Of a stretch of DNA of 64,000 bases, positions 35,401-46,948 are shown in pieces (positions within the stretch are counted from its first letter, which is position 1; the number at the start of each line of letters is the position of its first letter). Below the pieces are notes generated by a model. It saw nothing but the letters and a program-made list of their open reading frames with translations. It was not told the DNA's origin and made no database searches. The position numbers were made by a program, and so were the translations under genes. Origin of the DNA: Amblyornis subalaris (lineage: Eukaryota; Chordata; Aves; Passeriformes; Ptilonorhynchidae); NCBI GenBank assembly GCA_018881555.1, contig JACAXG010000105.1, positions 186,001-250,000 of the forward strand, in the 5' to 3' direction.

Positions 35401-38400
35401 CTAAAAAGCCGGGAGTGTGGTGTACATGGTTTATAGTTCCTGTATTTGAAATGAAAGTTATTAGAACAACTGAAAAAAAGTTTTGTTAAATGCACTGCAT
35501 TTAATGATCTAATATTTTACAAGCTGTATTGATCAAAACTCTTCTGGCAGCAGAAACAAAACAACAGAGTAATAGCCAAGCTCCTTCATGCAACCAAATA
35601 ATAGCATGGAGCAGTAAATGGAAAGCAAGACAAAAAGGACCAGAGAGATCACATAAATTCTGGTATTGCAGACTATTAAATCCACTGCAGATAATCAGAG
35701 GCATATGAACAAAATTAAAATAGACAGACTGAAGCTGCAAACTGGGAAACATAAATTTTTATCTCACTAATGTTTCCCTAACGGATAGTTCCAATGCATG
35801 ATGGGGATTTATTTTTAAATAATGTTATTTCCCTGCTAACTGACCTTACTGTCCAGTTCAATTTGCATAAGGAATTGACATGCTTAGAAGGAATGATTTT
35901 TCGAGAAAAGAGAATTTTTGCAAAATCACTCTGAAAGCTAGAGTGAGAACAAGACATGTTTTGTTTTGACTTCAAGAAGTATTATGATAAACAAAATTCT
36001 TAAAATAGAAGCATAGAAAACCAATTCTATTTAAGTGTAATTCTGAGGCCATACTACATCCCCAAGCTTGGAGTGAACTGGATTTCGTCTGAGTCTAGTT
36101 CTTCTGTGAAGCTTTAGAGGCTTTAATAGGTCTTTGGGCAAATGCAGGCATCTGCCCACACTGAGCTTATTTAAAGTCAGGGGCCTAACAGTAAATTAAC
36201 TATATTGGTCCATAAATAATGTGCCTGTCAATTGCACAAAATAGACCGTCTGTTATTTGCACAAAACCACAGAGTTTCTCAGAGTAAGTGTTATGGGGCA
36301 ATGTGCTGATAATGCCAAAGCTTTGGGCAGTGGTAAGGATAGACCCTGACCTTGCTCAGGTGTAGGTAATAATTACATTGCAACTAATTAATGATGTAAC
36401 TATTAGTTCCTGTTTGCTTTACAGTAGTTTTTGTTTCCTGCAGATGTAGTGCAGGACCCTCTTGTCTTTAAAAAGGCATGTTTATAAGACTATGGCATGT
36501 CATCACACTGTGGTTGAACAAATAGTTAATTCTGCTTTGTTCTGGTTATTGTGGTTAGTACTCGACAACATGAAAACCTGTCCATATATCTGACATTGTA
36601 ACAGATATTAAGTCAGTTTGTATAGCTATACTATGTTTATCATAGAAAATTTACCACTGTCAGGCAACAGTCATTGTACCAGTATTAAATTGCTTACATT
36701 GCTGAGTTATTAGTACAATTAGGACAATTTGCTTTTTTTTAAGTTTTGGCCTGAGCAACCTAGCTGCCTCTTAAATAATTCCTGGGTACACTTTGAGAGT
36801 TATCCCAGTCCAATGACTATTACCAGTGGTAATTTTGGATTTTGTCAGTGTGTTCTGTATAGAAAGTTTGTTTAACAATATCAGTTCCAGCCTTTCTAGG
36901 TTCAGTAGCTGCAGTACTGGAGAAAGGTCAGAAGCATATTTAATTTATTATCACTGAAATTGCTTCACAGACTGGTAGTACATCACAGCTGTAACTTAAC
37001 AATCAGTAGCTCTGGAGCTGGGGAAAGAAGCTTCCTAGAAAGTTTTTGAGTTGCAAATGACCAGGTGACCTGATGACCAAATTATTCAGAAATGGCTGAA
37101 CAATTTTGGCTTTTCACTTTGTTTTGCAATAGTCAAGGAGATCTCCTTACAGTCTGTAAGAGCTGAGATGTATGTGGGCAGCTGCTGTGAGTCTCCTTGC
37201 TATTGTTAGTTAATGTATTGGGAGATAGCTTTTAGCTCCTTGATTTCATCTTAGAACCCTGGATGTCAATTCCCACCGCATAAAGCACAAACTTACATTA
37301 GCAATTTACTTGTCCTCCACTATGGCCTGCTTACATCAGAATTCTTGTTCTGTGGACACCATGCACAGATAATGACTGCATGGAAATTCTAAGTAGACAT
37401 TTTCAAATTTTGGGTTGTGCTAAACTCTAGATAGAAGGACATGAAATTGTAAAAAACATACATAAAATAGGGTAACAGCAGTTCTAAAGGATGGAAAGAA
37501 TGAGATTTTTCACCTTGAGAAAAGTGTGATAATGGCTTCCAATGGAGCTTCAGTACAGGGAAGGCTCCTACATCCTCATGACTCCTCTGATTCTCTCCTG
37601 TCATCTCGCTGCCAGCATGCGTTTTCTGAGAGAGAGACCAAACTTTCTTCTGACATGGACTCTGGCCTGGAGGGCTGAGGGAGAACCATATTGGGAGACC
37701 ACAGCAAAGCTGGGGAAATTATGATCCAAGTCTTCCCCAGTAAATCCACGCTTTAGCTATCTTCCTTGTCTCCTGATCACATATAGAGGTTATGCTTCTG
37801 TCCTTCCTTTTCTTGGCTATTATGGAGTCTACTTATTTTAGGCGGTGATCAGGAAAATCTCAATATTCAACAGAAAAAAAAAGACAACAGACATGACTTT
37901 GTCTGAGGGAATTTTTAGCTCAGAGGCATATCCCTTTTCTTACAACTCCTGTATCTCACTACGAAATTGCTGTTAAATAAGGCAATGGCTTCTTTCCCCA
38001 CTAAACAAGAATGAATAGGAAAATATTTTCACAAGAGTGACCTACTGATTACCAATCCGAAATGTAGGTTCCAAGTCTGTTTTCTAGATTTATTATTTTC
38101 TGCCAAAATTGATTTGGACAAAAACCATACTAATTACCTAATATATGGTTAGCAATTTTCCATCTCATTACACAACTCTTGTATCTTATTACCCATTTAA
38201 ATGAATACCTGTTAAGTGATCAGACCTGTACAATGCAAACAATTTTTTGATCCATCAAGCCAAAACAAATAGAGGACTTCAATAAAGTCTTTACAACAGA
38301 ATACCACAATATAGGATGTAATAAAACTGGGATTTATCAGTGTAATGCATCAGCTGAATGAATATAAAACTTTATAACAAAATCAAAATTACTTTTTGGG

Positions 38401-39924
38401 ATGTCACATGACTATACTATAACCCTAATCTTTCAAAATCCCAAGGAGCTCTGAGGAGGCATTCTGTATTATCCACGTAAGAGCTTTCACCAGGATGCAT
38501 TAAAATGAAACACACCTAATACTTATACACACCTAATACATAATAAGTACTACTAAAATACTGGAAAAAATTTTTTTAATAATGCATGAAAACTTGTTAT
38601 TTTCAACTTGTAATTTTTGCAGTGCTTTTATGTAATCAAAGGTAGATATTGAAAATTGTATAAATATATTCATCCCAAAGTCTGTGTTGTCTTTTAAACA
38701 GTTGCTTTTCAAAGTACACATGATGTTTTGATATTGGAAAAGCAAAAAGAGCATTGTGAGCTGAGTGATTCAAATTTAAAATGAAAAGTTAAACTTCAAG
38801 ATTAGGATGATCAAATCAAATTCAATTCTGCTACAGTTCAGCATACTGGAACTTGTTTCTACCCATTTATAGTTACAAAGCAGAGTAACAGGGTATGTAA
38901 ATTGACAGCTTTGTCAGTATATCCACAGAACGTAGCTCTGTAGCTTTGCCTATTCTTTTGCTGCTTTATTATTTTTGCATTCATAAATCAGTAATTTACA
39001 GAGTATTACAATCAGCACGAATTGTACATATAATTAGAGAAGATATTATAACAATCTCAAACACTTCAGAAAAAAAACCAAACCACCGGAAATGGATCAC
39101 AGGTGAAGTAATATTCATAAAAAATTTTTTTCCACAAAATAAAGTGTCCTTATCATTTGTGGACAGCAGGAAATGAGCAGCATTCTGTTGTGGAAACCAC
39201 CTAATTTTATTATTTCTTTCCCTCAATTTCTAGATTTTTCAAGTATTACAAGTCAGGTTCATGACTCTGGAAAGTACTGTAAATATTGTATTCTCCCCTA
39301 GAATGAAGACTGCATTTATTCTGCAAGGAAACATAATATTTATTGAAGCTGATGTTACTCAGTTCATTAGAAATTGTACATACAAAGTAATGACTAGAAA
39401 TTGTCAATTAGAAAGCAAACTTTTCTCACAGCTTTTTTTTTTGATGATACTGTACCTAGTTTAGCATCAATAGAATGCACACAGACTTGCTCTTTAGAAA
39501 ACTGTATCTTCATATACAAATTTGTGTGTGCCAATAGAACATAGTGTATCAAAGCAGTCTAGAGGCTTGCTGTCCACAAAAGAATTGCTGTGTTTGCTCG
39601 GAAGGGTTCTAGGCTCAGCTGTCTTTCCCAAGTGGTTTCAATGGAACTGTAGCAGAGAAGTTAGCTAGGTCAGAAAACCTAAGCCACCAATTTCATGTGA
39701 TTAATTTCAGCACTTCACCTTTGCTTTCCACTATGCTATTTCCATTGTAATCACAGTGTAGCAGATACGGAACCAGGAACTCTTGCTGTTTCCCAATGAT
39801 AAAAAAAATCAAATGAGAACAGAGTCAATGGAGAGGTGGAAAATGCAAATTCATGTCTTGGCTGCAGTGAGTTCTTAACTGAATATAGAGTGTAGCATAA
39901 TTCAAAGTGAAAAGCTAAGGACAT
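32462..39924. other. Long unique stretch, possible conserved elements
   Basis: The largest repeat-poor block except for 47-57 kb. Frames stay below 110 codons. 36120-36480 stands out: complex, not repeat-derived, with a TAATTA core (36385-36390) inside 'gcaactaattaatgatgtaac' and repeated TTGCACAAAA motifs. It is a candidate conserved non-coding element; proof needs alignment to other birds. Confidence 0.45.
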
Positions 39925-40507
39925 TGTTATGATCTGATTATTGAAAGATGCCTCTGCACAAATTAAGGTGCAAATTAGACCATATGTTGAAGTCAATAGT
40001 ATGGATTTTATTTAACAGTAAATGTGAAGTAGAGAGACAGAAAGAAATAGAAAAGAGAGAAAAAAACAGAGCAAGAGAGAGAGAGAGAATGAGATCAAGC
40101 AGAAGATATCACCATCCATGGATACAGAAGCATCCCATTGGTATATGCGATACATATACCAGTATCCTTCTCCCTAGGCTTCTTGGTAGCGGGGGTCCCA
40201 AGGTAATTCACAACTTTTCACTATTTATTCATTTTAGCAACCAAAGGAAGTAACTCTCATTGGCTACACAGTTCTCTTGTTCTACTGGTTATGATGCCCT
40301 TCTAGCCACCTAAAATCAGAAGCCAGACAATATTAAAGAGGTAAAGAAAGCAGCTGCCATTTATAAAAATGCGGGTATATTATGGCTAAACTGCATACAA
40401 GACGCAGACTCAAAAATGCACACCTGATACAAGACTTTGATGCTTTTATAAGTTTAACGAAACTACGTATTTGAGCCCAATCTCCCAATTAGAGGCTTAG
40501 GTTTGCA
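39925..40507 (-). mobile_element. LTR related to the 30783 LTR in its R/U5 part
   Basis: Minus-strand 3' end CATAACA at 39925. The last about 230 bp ('gtggatatcttctgc'-like, a (CT)n run, 'ccatactattgacttcaaca', 'ttgcaccttaatt') match the end of 30783-31326. The upstream U3 part does not. A TATA-like 'cttataaaagc' lies near 40445. The proposed 5' end at 40507 (TGCAAACC after a G-rich CCGGGGAG) is a guess from composition. The (GA)n run at 40074-40088 is the antisense of the LTR's pyrimidine tract. Confidence 0.6.
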
Positions 40508-41460
40508 CTCCCCGGTTTGGCCCCCCACTGAGACCCCCCTAACTTCTAGCTCTACTGTTGTTTATACTTTAGGGGACATGGGACAGTGAAATGTCCCTGG
40601 TTCCCAGAGGAGGAAGGTGATATGATATTAGGAATGTATTCTGTTATACGAGACATGGGGTCCTTGGTTCTAAAAGGAGCAAGGTTAGGGTAGTATTTTA
40701 GGAATGTGTTTTGGCTTTCTGTCTAACAGGGTAGGGAAAATACTAGCTAAGAATCTATACAGTTATACAGTAAAAGGCTACAGGGCTACAAATATATGGA
40801 AATAGAAAAGCAAAAATCTCTTTGGCATCAGTTAAATGATTCCCTCATTTCTAATGCTAAGTAGTCCCATGATCAGTGTTTTTCTTCTTTTGACTTGGTG
40901 GCTTGTGAGTTGGTGCGTTGTGATCTCCCCCTGTCAGCATGACTTTTTAGCCAGTATGAGCTGATTTCAGCACAGCTGCAGAGCAGGCTTTCCTTGCGGC
41001 ACATAAATTCTGCGTTCTTTATGTCCATTATCAGTGATACAACTCCTTTCCCCTAGTTTTGTTAACCTCCCCCTTGGTCTGAGATAACCCTTGGACAATA
41101 ATACCACCTTTATCATATCTCAAGTTCCAATCAGGTGGCTTAAAACAGTCCAAGTTCCACTGAGTTCCATTCGGGGGGGAAGCTTGGGTGGTCAGAGATG
41201 CCATCTGTCCCATAATTTGGGGTGATCTTTGTTTGACCGGTGATATGTGTATGAGCAGTTGCTTCTTTACATAATTTGCCACAGTGGGAATTTTTGTCTG
41301 GATGCGTTACCCAGGATGTGCTACCCTGAGATCTTACCTCTGCCAGGCCTGGAGTTAGCTCCATCCTGTCACTCCATTTTGTGCTTACCTCATGGAAAAG
41401 TCCTTCTGTGGCCTTAAGACTGTTTGAGACAGACAACCGTGTCCACACAGATCAAACCAG
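40508..41460 (-). other. Possible ERV internal remnant
   Basis: It adjoins the inferred 5' edge of the LTR on the side where internal sequence would lie. G-rich strings just before 40507 could be a polypurine tract. Minus-strand frames of 83 and 102 codons (41031-41282 and 41140-41448) overlap in different frames, as in a decayed gene, and include a WNLDCFKPPDWNLRYDKGG stretch that looks protein-like. I cannot name the gene. Confidence 0.35.
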
Positions 41461-42292
41461 ACAATTCTTCGTAATAACCACTTCCTTCAGAGATATGTGG
41501 GCATCTTACATTCATAGGCCACTGAATGTTCCCAGATAGGACTTGATGCTGTCTCTCTGTCCTGTAAAGTAGTTATTCATCTATTTGAACAGTCTTTGCA
41601 AAGTTTGAATGTCCTCAGATTCATGCTTCTGTAGAAAAGGAATAATTTCAAAATAACACATTTTTCTTGAGCTGTATTTATGTTTAAACTCTCTAGACCC
41701 TTAATTCTTGACCTTTTTTTAGTTACCATTTTTTCGATACACAGCTGTGGTACTGCACATTAAAATGTTGGAGAAAACAGAGACATAGAACACAGTTCAT
41801 ATAAACTTTATTTGAAGCAAAAAAAATTTAACTTTTATAACAGGGCAAAAAATGTATCTAACCTAGAGAAATAAGAAGAGTATGTGGATTTAAAGGAAAA
41901 CCCAAAATATGACCCTCTGCAATAATTAAAAGTACGTATTACAGGTGGCATAAGCCCTTTTAAGGTACGTTTTCCCTTGGATTTATCTAGGCATTTACGT
42001 CCTTTGGTATTAATCAATGGTCTGAAAAACTGATGTTAGAAAGACAAAAACAGTACAGCCTCTGTGGGAAGCTTTTTCTTACTCTCTCTTTTTATTTTCT
42101 TAGAATTTTATTACTGAAATGGAACTTTTAAATTTTTTTGTTCTGAATGAAATAAAGTATGTTAAAGCACAGAAAGCTTGTTTTCAGAGTTAGGTGAATT
42201 TTTATGGCCTTGTGACAAATCTCAAGAAGCAAGGAATAGTGATGGAAACACTGAGATGTTCCTGTTACTAGGCACTGAGCCATGCATGTATG

Positions 42293-42356
42293 CACACACA
42301 TACTTTAAAATAAATGTAGACAAGCACACACATACTTTAAAATAAATATAGTCAAG
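42293..42356. repeat. 32-bp tandem duplication (two copies)
   Basis: Unit 42293-42324 is repeated at 42325-42356 with about 29 of 32 bases identical. Both start CACACACATACTTTAAAATA. The CA run may have aided slippage. Confidence 0.9.
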
Positions 42357-42440
42357 CAGAATAAAATTTTCTAAGAGCAAAAGTTGAGCTAAGCTTTTTA
42401 ATACAAAAAAATAAGCTTGATTAAGGAATCAGACCACCCA

Positions 42441-42526
42441 CTGCTGAAGAGTGATGCTGGTACCATATATTATCCATCTTCTCTGCTGGAAGAGAAATGC
42501 TGGTACCATATATTATGCATCTTTTT
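42441..42526. repeat. 43-bp tandem duplication (two copies)
   Basis: Unit 42441-42483 is repeated at 42484-42526. The shared core is ATGCTGGTACCATATATTAT, with one small indel and few substitutions. Confidence 0.88.
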
Positions 42527-43257
42527 TATCCACAGGCTGAAATGAAGCATTGCAAGGTGGAACTCTACTGACTGGGTAATGAAAAAAAAACCGCATTGAG
42601 ACAAGGAAATAAAGCTTAAAAGATTTATTATTTCATGAATTTACATTCTTCATAACCAAAATTTAAATCTTTCTGTTCAGAAGTCTTCAGCATGTTCACA
42701 TTAAGCGTTTGAATCACAAAGCTACTTTCATACACGATTAACTCAATCCCTATTTATTAAAGAAATCTAGACATATACATAACATTTACAAATGCTTTAA
42801 AACCTTACTGAGTTGTGGCCTACCTATCTGAAGTCCTTTGTCATCACTATGAATCTTTCTATCAACCAGGAAGACTTCTGTGTTTGTTCAGGGGTAATAC
42901 CTAGGAAGAAAACTACCACATGCTCCTAAATAACCATCACACCATAAAACTAAGGTGAAAATGAACATTCTGAATCACAAATTGCATTGCTTTGATTTTG
43001 TTTGTAAGTGGTTTGCATTTCTCTTTGTTACTATTACCATTGCTGTATGTCAGGCTTAGTTTCTGATATGAAATGTAGGTGCTTGTCTCATAGAATGATA
43101 AAATATTTGATTTGACCTGTTGGTTTGCATGGAAAAGGGTAATTTATTTGATTAAAGAATTGCACCATTAATGTTACATGAAACCAGCATACTTATAAAA
43201 ATATTTCTTTTGTCCCAGAAAAGAGAGGTGTGTTTGTATTGTATCAGTTGCAACACC

Positions 43258-44252
43258 TCGCTCATTCTGTGACATGGCGTGGTGTCCTCTGTGGGCTGCA
43301 GTGCGTCTCTGCTCCACTGGAGCTCGTGGGCTGCAGGGACACAGCTGCCTCACAACGATCTTCATCACAGGCTGCAGGAGAATCTCTGCTCTGGCGCCTG
43401 GAGCACCTCCTTCTCCTCCTTCTTTACTGACCTGGGTGCCTGCAGAGTTGTCCTCCTCACATAGTCTCACTTCTCTCTTCTCTGGCTGCAATTTTCTCCT
43501 GCACAATGAGTTTTTCCCTGCCGCGGCGGTGTGCTCAGTGTTCAGATGCCACAGCCTTCCAGAAACGCCCCAGGCGGGAGCACTTTCAGCGACGGCTTTG
43601 GCAGCTCTCACGGTCCGGGATAGCAGGCGCCGTGAACACTCTAGCACCAATCTCTGAGGCGGCGGGAAGCAGCAAAGAAGGCGACGGGTCTTTGGTATGG
43701 TCTCAGCAGAGTAATTTACTGTCAAGGGGTAAGGGACCAAGGAACAAAGGACGCTCCGGGTGCCAGAGCTTATAAGGATAGCGACGGGGGCAGGAAGAGC
43801 ATACAGACCAATGATCTGAGGGTAGGTAGGTGAAGGATAGGAGGATATCAAATGGGAACAGAGGGAAGGAGGGACTTAGGGGGGGGATCCAATGGAGGGT
43901 ACAATTCAAACGAAAAATCTGGACCCTTAGCCATACATGGATAGCCATCAATCAGTCCCTCAGTGGGAGGAGATGTGGGTGGCTCAGACTCTGGAAAGCG
44001 CCCACCACCGTGGCTGGGCCGGCCTCCTTCCCGACGGGGTTTGAACCACCGCAACATTTCCCTTTCTTAAATATGTTATCCCAGAGGCTGATGAGATCAC
44101 GTCCACCATTGCTGATGGACTTGGCTTGGTCCAGAGTTGGGTCCATCTTGGCACTGTCTGGCTCTGGCTCTATCAAACACAGGAGAAGCTTCAGGTAGCT
44201 TCTCACAGAAGCCGTCACTCTAACCCCCTTGCTACCAAAACCTTACCACACA
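43258..44252 (-). mobile_element. ERVL-type LTR, split by a nested LTR
   Basis: Minus-strand 5' end TGTGTGGTAAGGTTTTGG at 44252, then 'cttctgtgagaagc', a TATA-like 'aacatatttaagaaaggg' that stops at the nested insertion (43519-44056). It resumes with 'attgcagccagagaagagag', 'tgcaggcacccaggtcagta', 'ggaggtgctccaggcgcc' and 'gattctcctgcagcc' down to about 43258. The R/U5 end is missing. It is of the same broad family as 28855-29654. Removing the nested LTR and one duplication copy restores a continuous LTR, which fixes the order of events. Confidence 0.8.
43519..44056 (-). mobile_element. ERVK-like solo LTR, subfamily A, nested
   Basis: 538 bp with TG...CA ends and a perfect 6-bp duplication TTTCCC (43513-43518 and 44057-44062). 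The minus-strand TATA lies in 'cttataagctctgg'. The usual AATAAA is altered to a 'cagtaaattac' context, so poly(A) function is doubtful. About 93% identical to 13574-14110. Solo LTR inside an older ERVL-type LTR. A 225-codon minus-strand frame (43174-43851) runs across LTR and flank and is a by-product. Confidence 0.95.
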
Positions 44253-45816
44253 ATAATCTTTTGCAAAACCAGAGTCTAGAGAAACACCATGCGTTATGCA
44301 GCCAATATCCTTCTGCCATGGAAATTACTTGGAGCAGCAGAACAGTCTATTGCTGAAATAGTTGATATCTTGTTTCTGCAGAAGGCTCCAAGGAAGAAAC
44401 CTGTCTGCTCACTAAAACAGGCAAATTTTGCTGTTTCCTGGTTGCATAGCACTGTTTTTCTATTTTACCTCCGAAGCTCTTTGCAACTCATCTCCATTAG
44501 TCTCAGATTGTTCTCTTCATGATTATAAACCAGATCCTCAGCTCCAGACTTTCTACTTTGTAAGCCTCCTGCTTAGGAGCTTCTTTGGAAGCAGCACTGT
44601 GGGCACTGCTCATATACATACACAGGAAACACTTCTCATCTAATTAATTACTGCAACAAAACTCTTTTTAGAGGCACACACACAAAATAACTCCAATAAT
44701 TTACACTTTAATAGATAACTGAATTCTTACCTCTCCTTTGTTACTGGACAGCTACTTCAGAGCATTTGATATGTGATAGCCTGATGTAAGGAAGTGTTGG
44801 ATTAGCTCTACCTCTGGGACTACTTAAAAGTGTGGGGTTTGAAGCATTCATTTAGACTACTTGTGCCTGAGGCTGTCACCCACACTGAGAAAAATTATCT
44901 ATACCAACCATATCATCCCTATCTTATTAAAAGAGTTACTATTGTATCTGTCAGTCAAAAGCAACGTCATGCCTCTAGCTGATTTACCAGTACAAGTTCT
45001 TTTGCTTTAAACTAGCCAAAGTTTTAAAAGACAAAATGGCATAGGGGTGTTCACTAGGGATGCAATTAAAATTAAATTAATGTTTAATCATGTGCATTTT
45101 TGGAACAGAAGAAATACAAGTATTTTCAAGTAAAAAATGTATAGCTTCACTAACTGGCAAAGTTAATTAGAGTACATTTATGTTACCTCTTCAGGCCATT
45201 TTTAAATTAGCAACAACAATTATCTTCTGAAGACCTCTTCCAGTCCAGAGAGGAGTATATTTAATCATCAAGTGTCAGATCCTCTGTCTTTAATTTTTTT
45301 TCGGTTTGATAAATTTCCTACTTAGAAATTCAGTTTCATATTTACAGAACATAATTCTTAAACAAGAAAGTCCATCAAAACCTCTCAAATTGAGTACAAA
45401 AGTAACTGTGTCATATACGGAACCATGGACCTGAATGCAAAGCAAAAGTTTAGTGTCTTAACAGGATACAGAATATTCTTTGTGACATTCAATTAATATA
45501 TTCAGCACTTGTAGCAAATATGTAGCAAATATAACAAATATTAAAAACCTTAAAAAGAGAATTCATCTAACCCTGCTAAGAGACCAAATCCTTCATTTGT
45601 CAAACAGTGATGTAATTGTGACTCTGACCTGTTCTCACCACATAATCTTTTGTGCTCCCAGATATACCTCCAGGTATCTTGCCTGCTTGAATTTTTTATT
45701 TTATGAAGGGATCATACAGCAAGGCCTGTGAAAGTCAGAGAAGAGCTTTGATGACTATGGAGGCTTTTCTAATCCTTATTCAACATGATACAACATATAG
45801 AAATTCCTATAGGTAA
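44253..45816. other. Unique AT-rich DNA
   Basis: Nothing recognised after the LTR; frames below 80 codons. Confidence 0.55.
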
Positions 45817-46948
45817 TCATAGAACAATAGAATGGCTTGGGTTGGAAGGTACCTTGAAGATCGTTTAGTTCCAACCCTCCTGCCATGGGCAGGGACACCT
45901 TCCACTAGACCATGTTGCTCAAAGCCCCATCCAGCCTGGACTTGGATATTTTCAGGGATGCATCATCCACAAGTTCTCTGGGCAATCTGTTCCAGCCCCT
46001 CACCACCCTCACAGTAATGAAATTTCTTCCAAATGTCTAATACAAAGCTACTCTATTTTGATTTAAAGTCATTGCCCCTTGTCCTGTCACTACATGCTCT
46101 TGTAAATGGACTCTCTCCATCCTATTTGTAGGCTCTCTTCACATACTGGAAGGCTTCAATTAGGTCACCCCAAAGCCTTCTCTCTTCCAGCCTAAACAAT
46201 CTTAATTCTTGCAGCCTTTCACCCCAGGAGAGGTGCTCCAACTCTCTGACCATCGTAGTGGCCTCCCCTGGACTCACTCCAACAGTTTGATGTCCTTCCT
46301 GTGATGGGCCCAAGAGCTGGATGCAGCACTCCAGGTGGGGTTTTGCCAGAGCAGAGCAGTGAGGCAGAATCCCGTCCCTTGCCCTGCTGGCCACGCTGCT
46401 TTTGATGCAGCCCAGGATACAATTGGTTTTCTGGGCTGTGAGTGCACTTTGCCTGCTCATGTCCAGCCTCTCATGCATCCGAAGTCCTTCTCGGCAGGGC
46501 TGCTCTCGATCTGTTCATCCCCCAGCCTGTGTTGATACAGGGGGTTGCCCTGACCCAGGTGCAGCACATTGCACTTGATCTTGGTTAAACCTCATGACAT
46601 TCCTAGCAGCCCACTTCTTGAGCTTGTCCAGGTCCCTCTGGATGGCATCCCATCCTTCAGGTGAGTCAACTGCACCACGCGGCTTGGTGACATCTGCAAA
46701 TTTGCTTAGGGTGCACTCGAGCCCTTTGCCTAGATCATTAATGAAAATATTAAATAACACTGGTCCCAGTGCAGACCCCTGAGGGATACCACTTGTCACT
46801 GATATCCATCCACAGGGACTCAGAGCTGTTGACCANTACCCTCTGGATGTGACTGTCCAACCAATTTCTTGTCCATCTAACAGTCTACGCATTTAATCTG
46901 TTTCTCTCTGATTTAGAGAGAAGGATGTTGTGGAGGACCGATGTTGAC
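45817..46948 (-). mobile_element. CR1 LINE with RT remnant, antisense
   Basis: The antisense 3' end is 'aatcatagaacaatagaatgg' with 'gggttggaaggtacctt'. The body then runs back through the ORF2 C-terminus ('agccttctctcttccagcct') and RT motifs to about 46948 ('aggatgttgtggaggacc'). It belongs to the same 3'-end subtype as 57222-57384. One ambiguous base lies at 46836. It is 5'-truncated inside the RT domain. Confidence 0.95.
46515..46892 (-). pseudogene. CR1 reverse-transcriptase fragment (ORF2)
   Basis: A 125-codon frame. Residues 35-54 ([20 protein letters not shown]) are RT motif B. Residues 65-68 read FADV where CR1 has the catalytic FADD, so the second Asp is lost. The following '[23 protein letters not shown]' type segment is the conserved CR1 region after motif C. 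The frame ends by mutation before the ORF2 end. An inactive copy. Confidence 0.88.

Larger units (their letters stand above)
41461..43257. other. Unique AT-rich DNA with local duplications
   Basis: No gene or dispersed repeat recognised. It contains the two tandem duplications listed separately. Confidence 0.5.

Noticed and set aside
40074..40088. (GA)n as an independent regulatory GAGA element
   Set aside because: It is the antisense of the pyrimidine tract that belongs to the LTR family also present at 31155-31200.
42293..42526. CRISPR-like array
   Set aside because: Only two copies per unit, no spacers of constant length, and the context is vertebrate; these are tandem duplications.
43174..43851. 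Longest open frame in the window (225 codons, minus)
   Set aside because: It runs across the junction of an ERVK-like LTR and an ERVL-type LTR; the frame is a by-product of GC-rich LTR sequence without protein motifs.
13574..44056. The two subfamily-A LTRs as the pair of one 30-kb provirus
   Set aside because: The 43519 LTR has its own complete 6-bp duplication, and the DNA between them is ordinary unique sequence and unrelated repeats.
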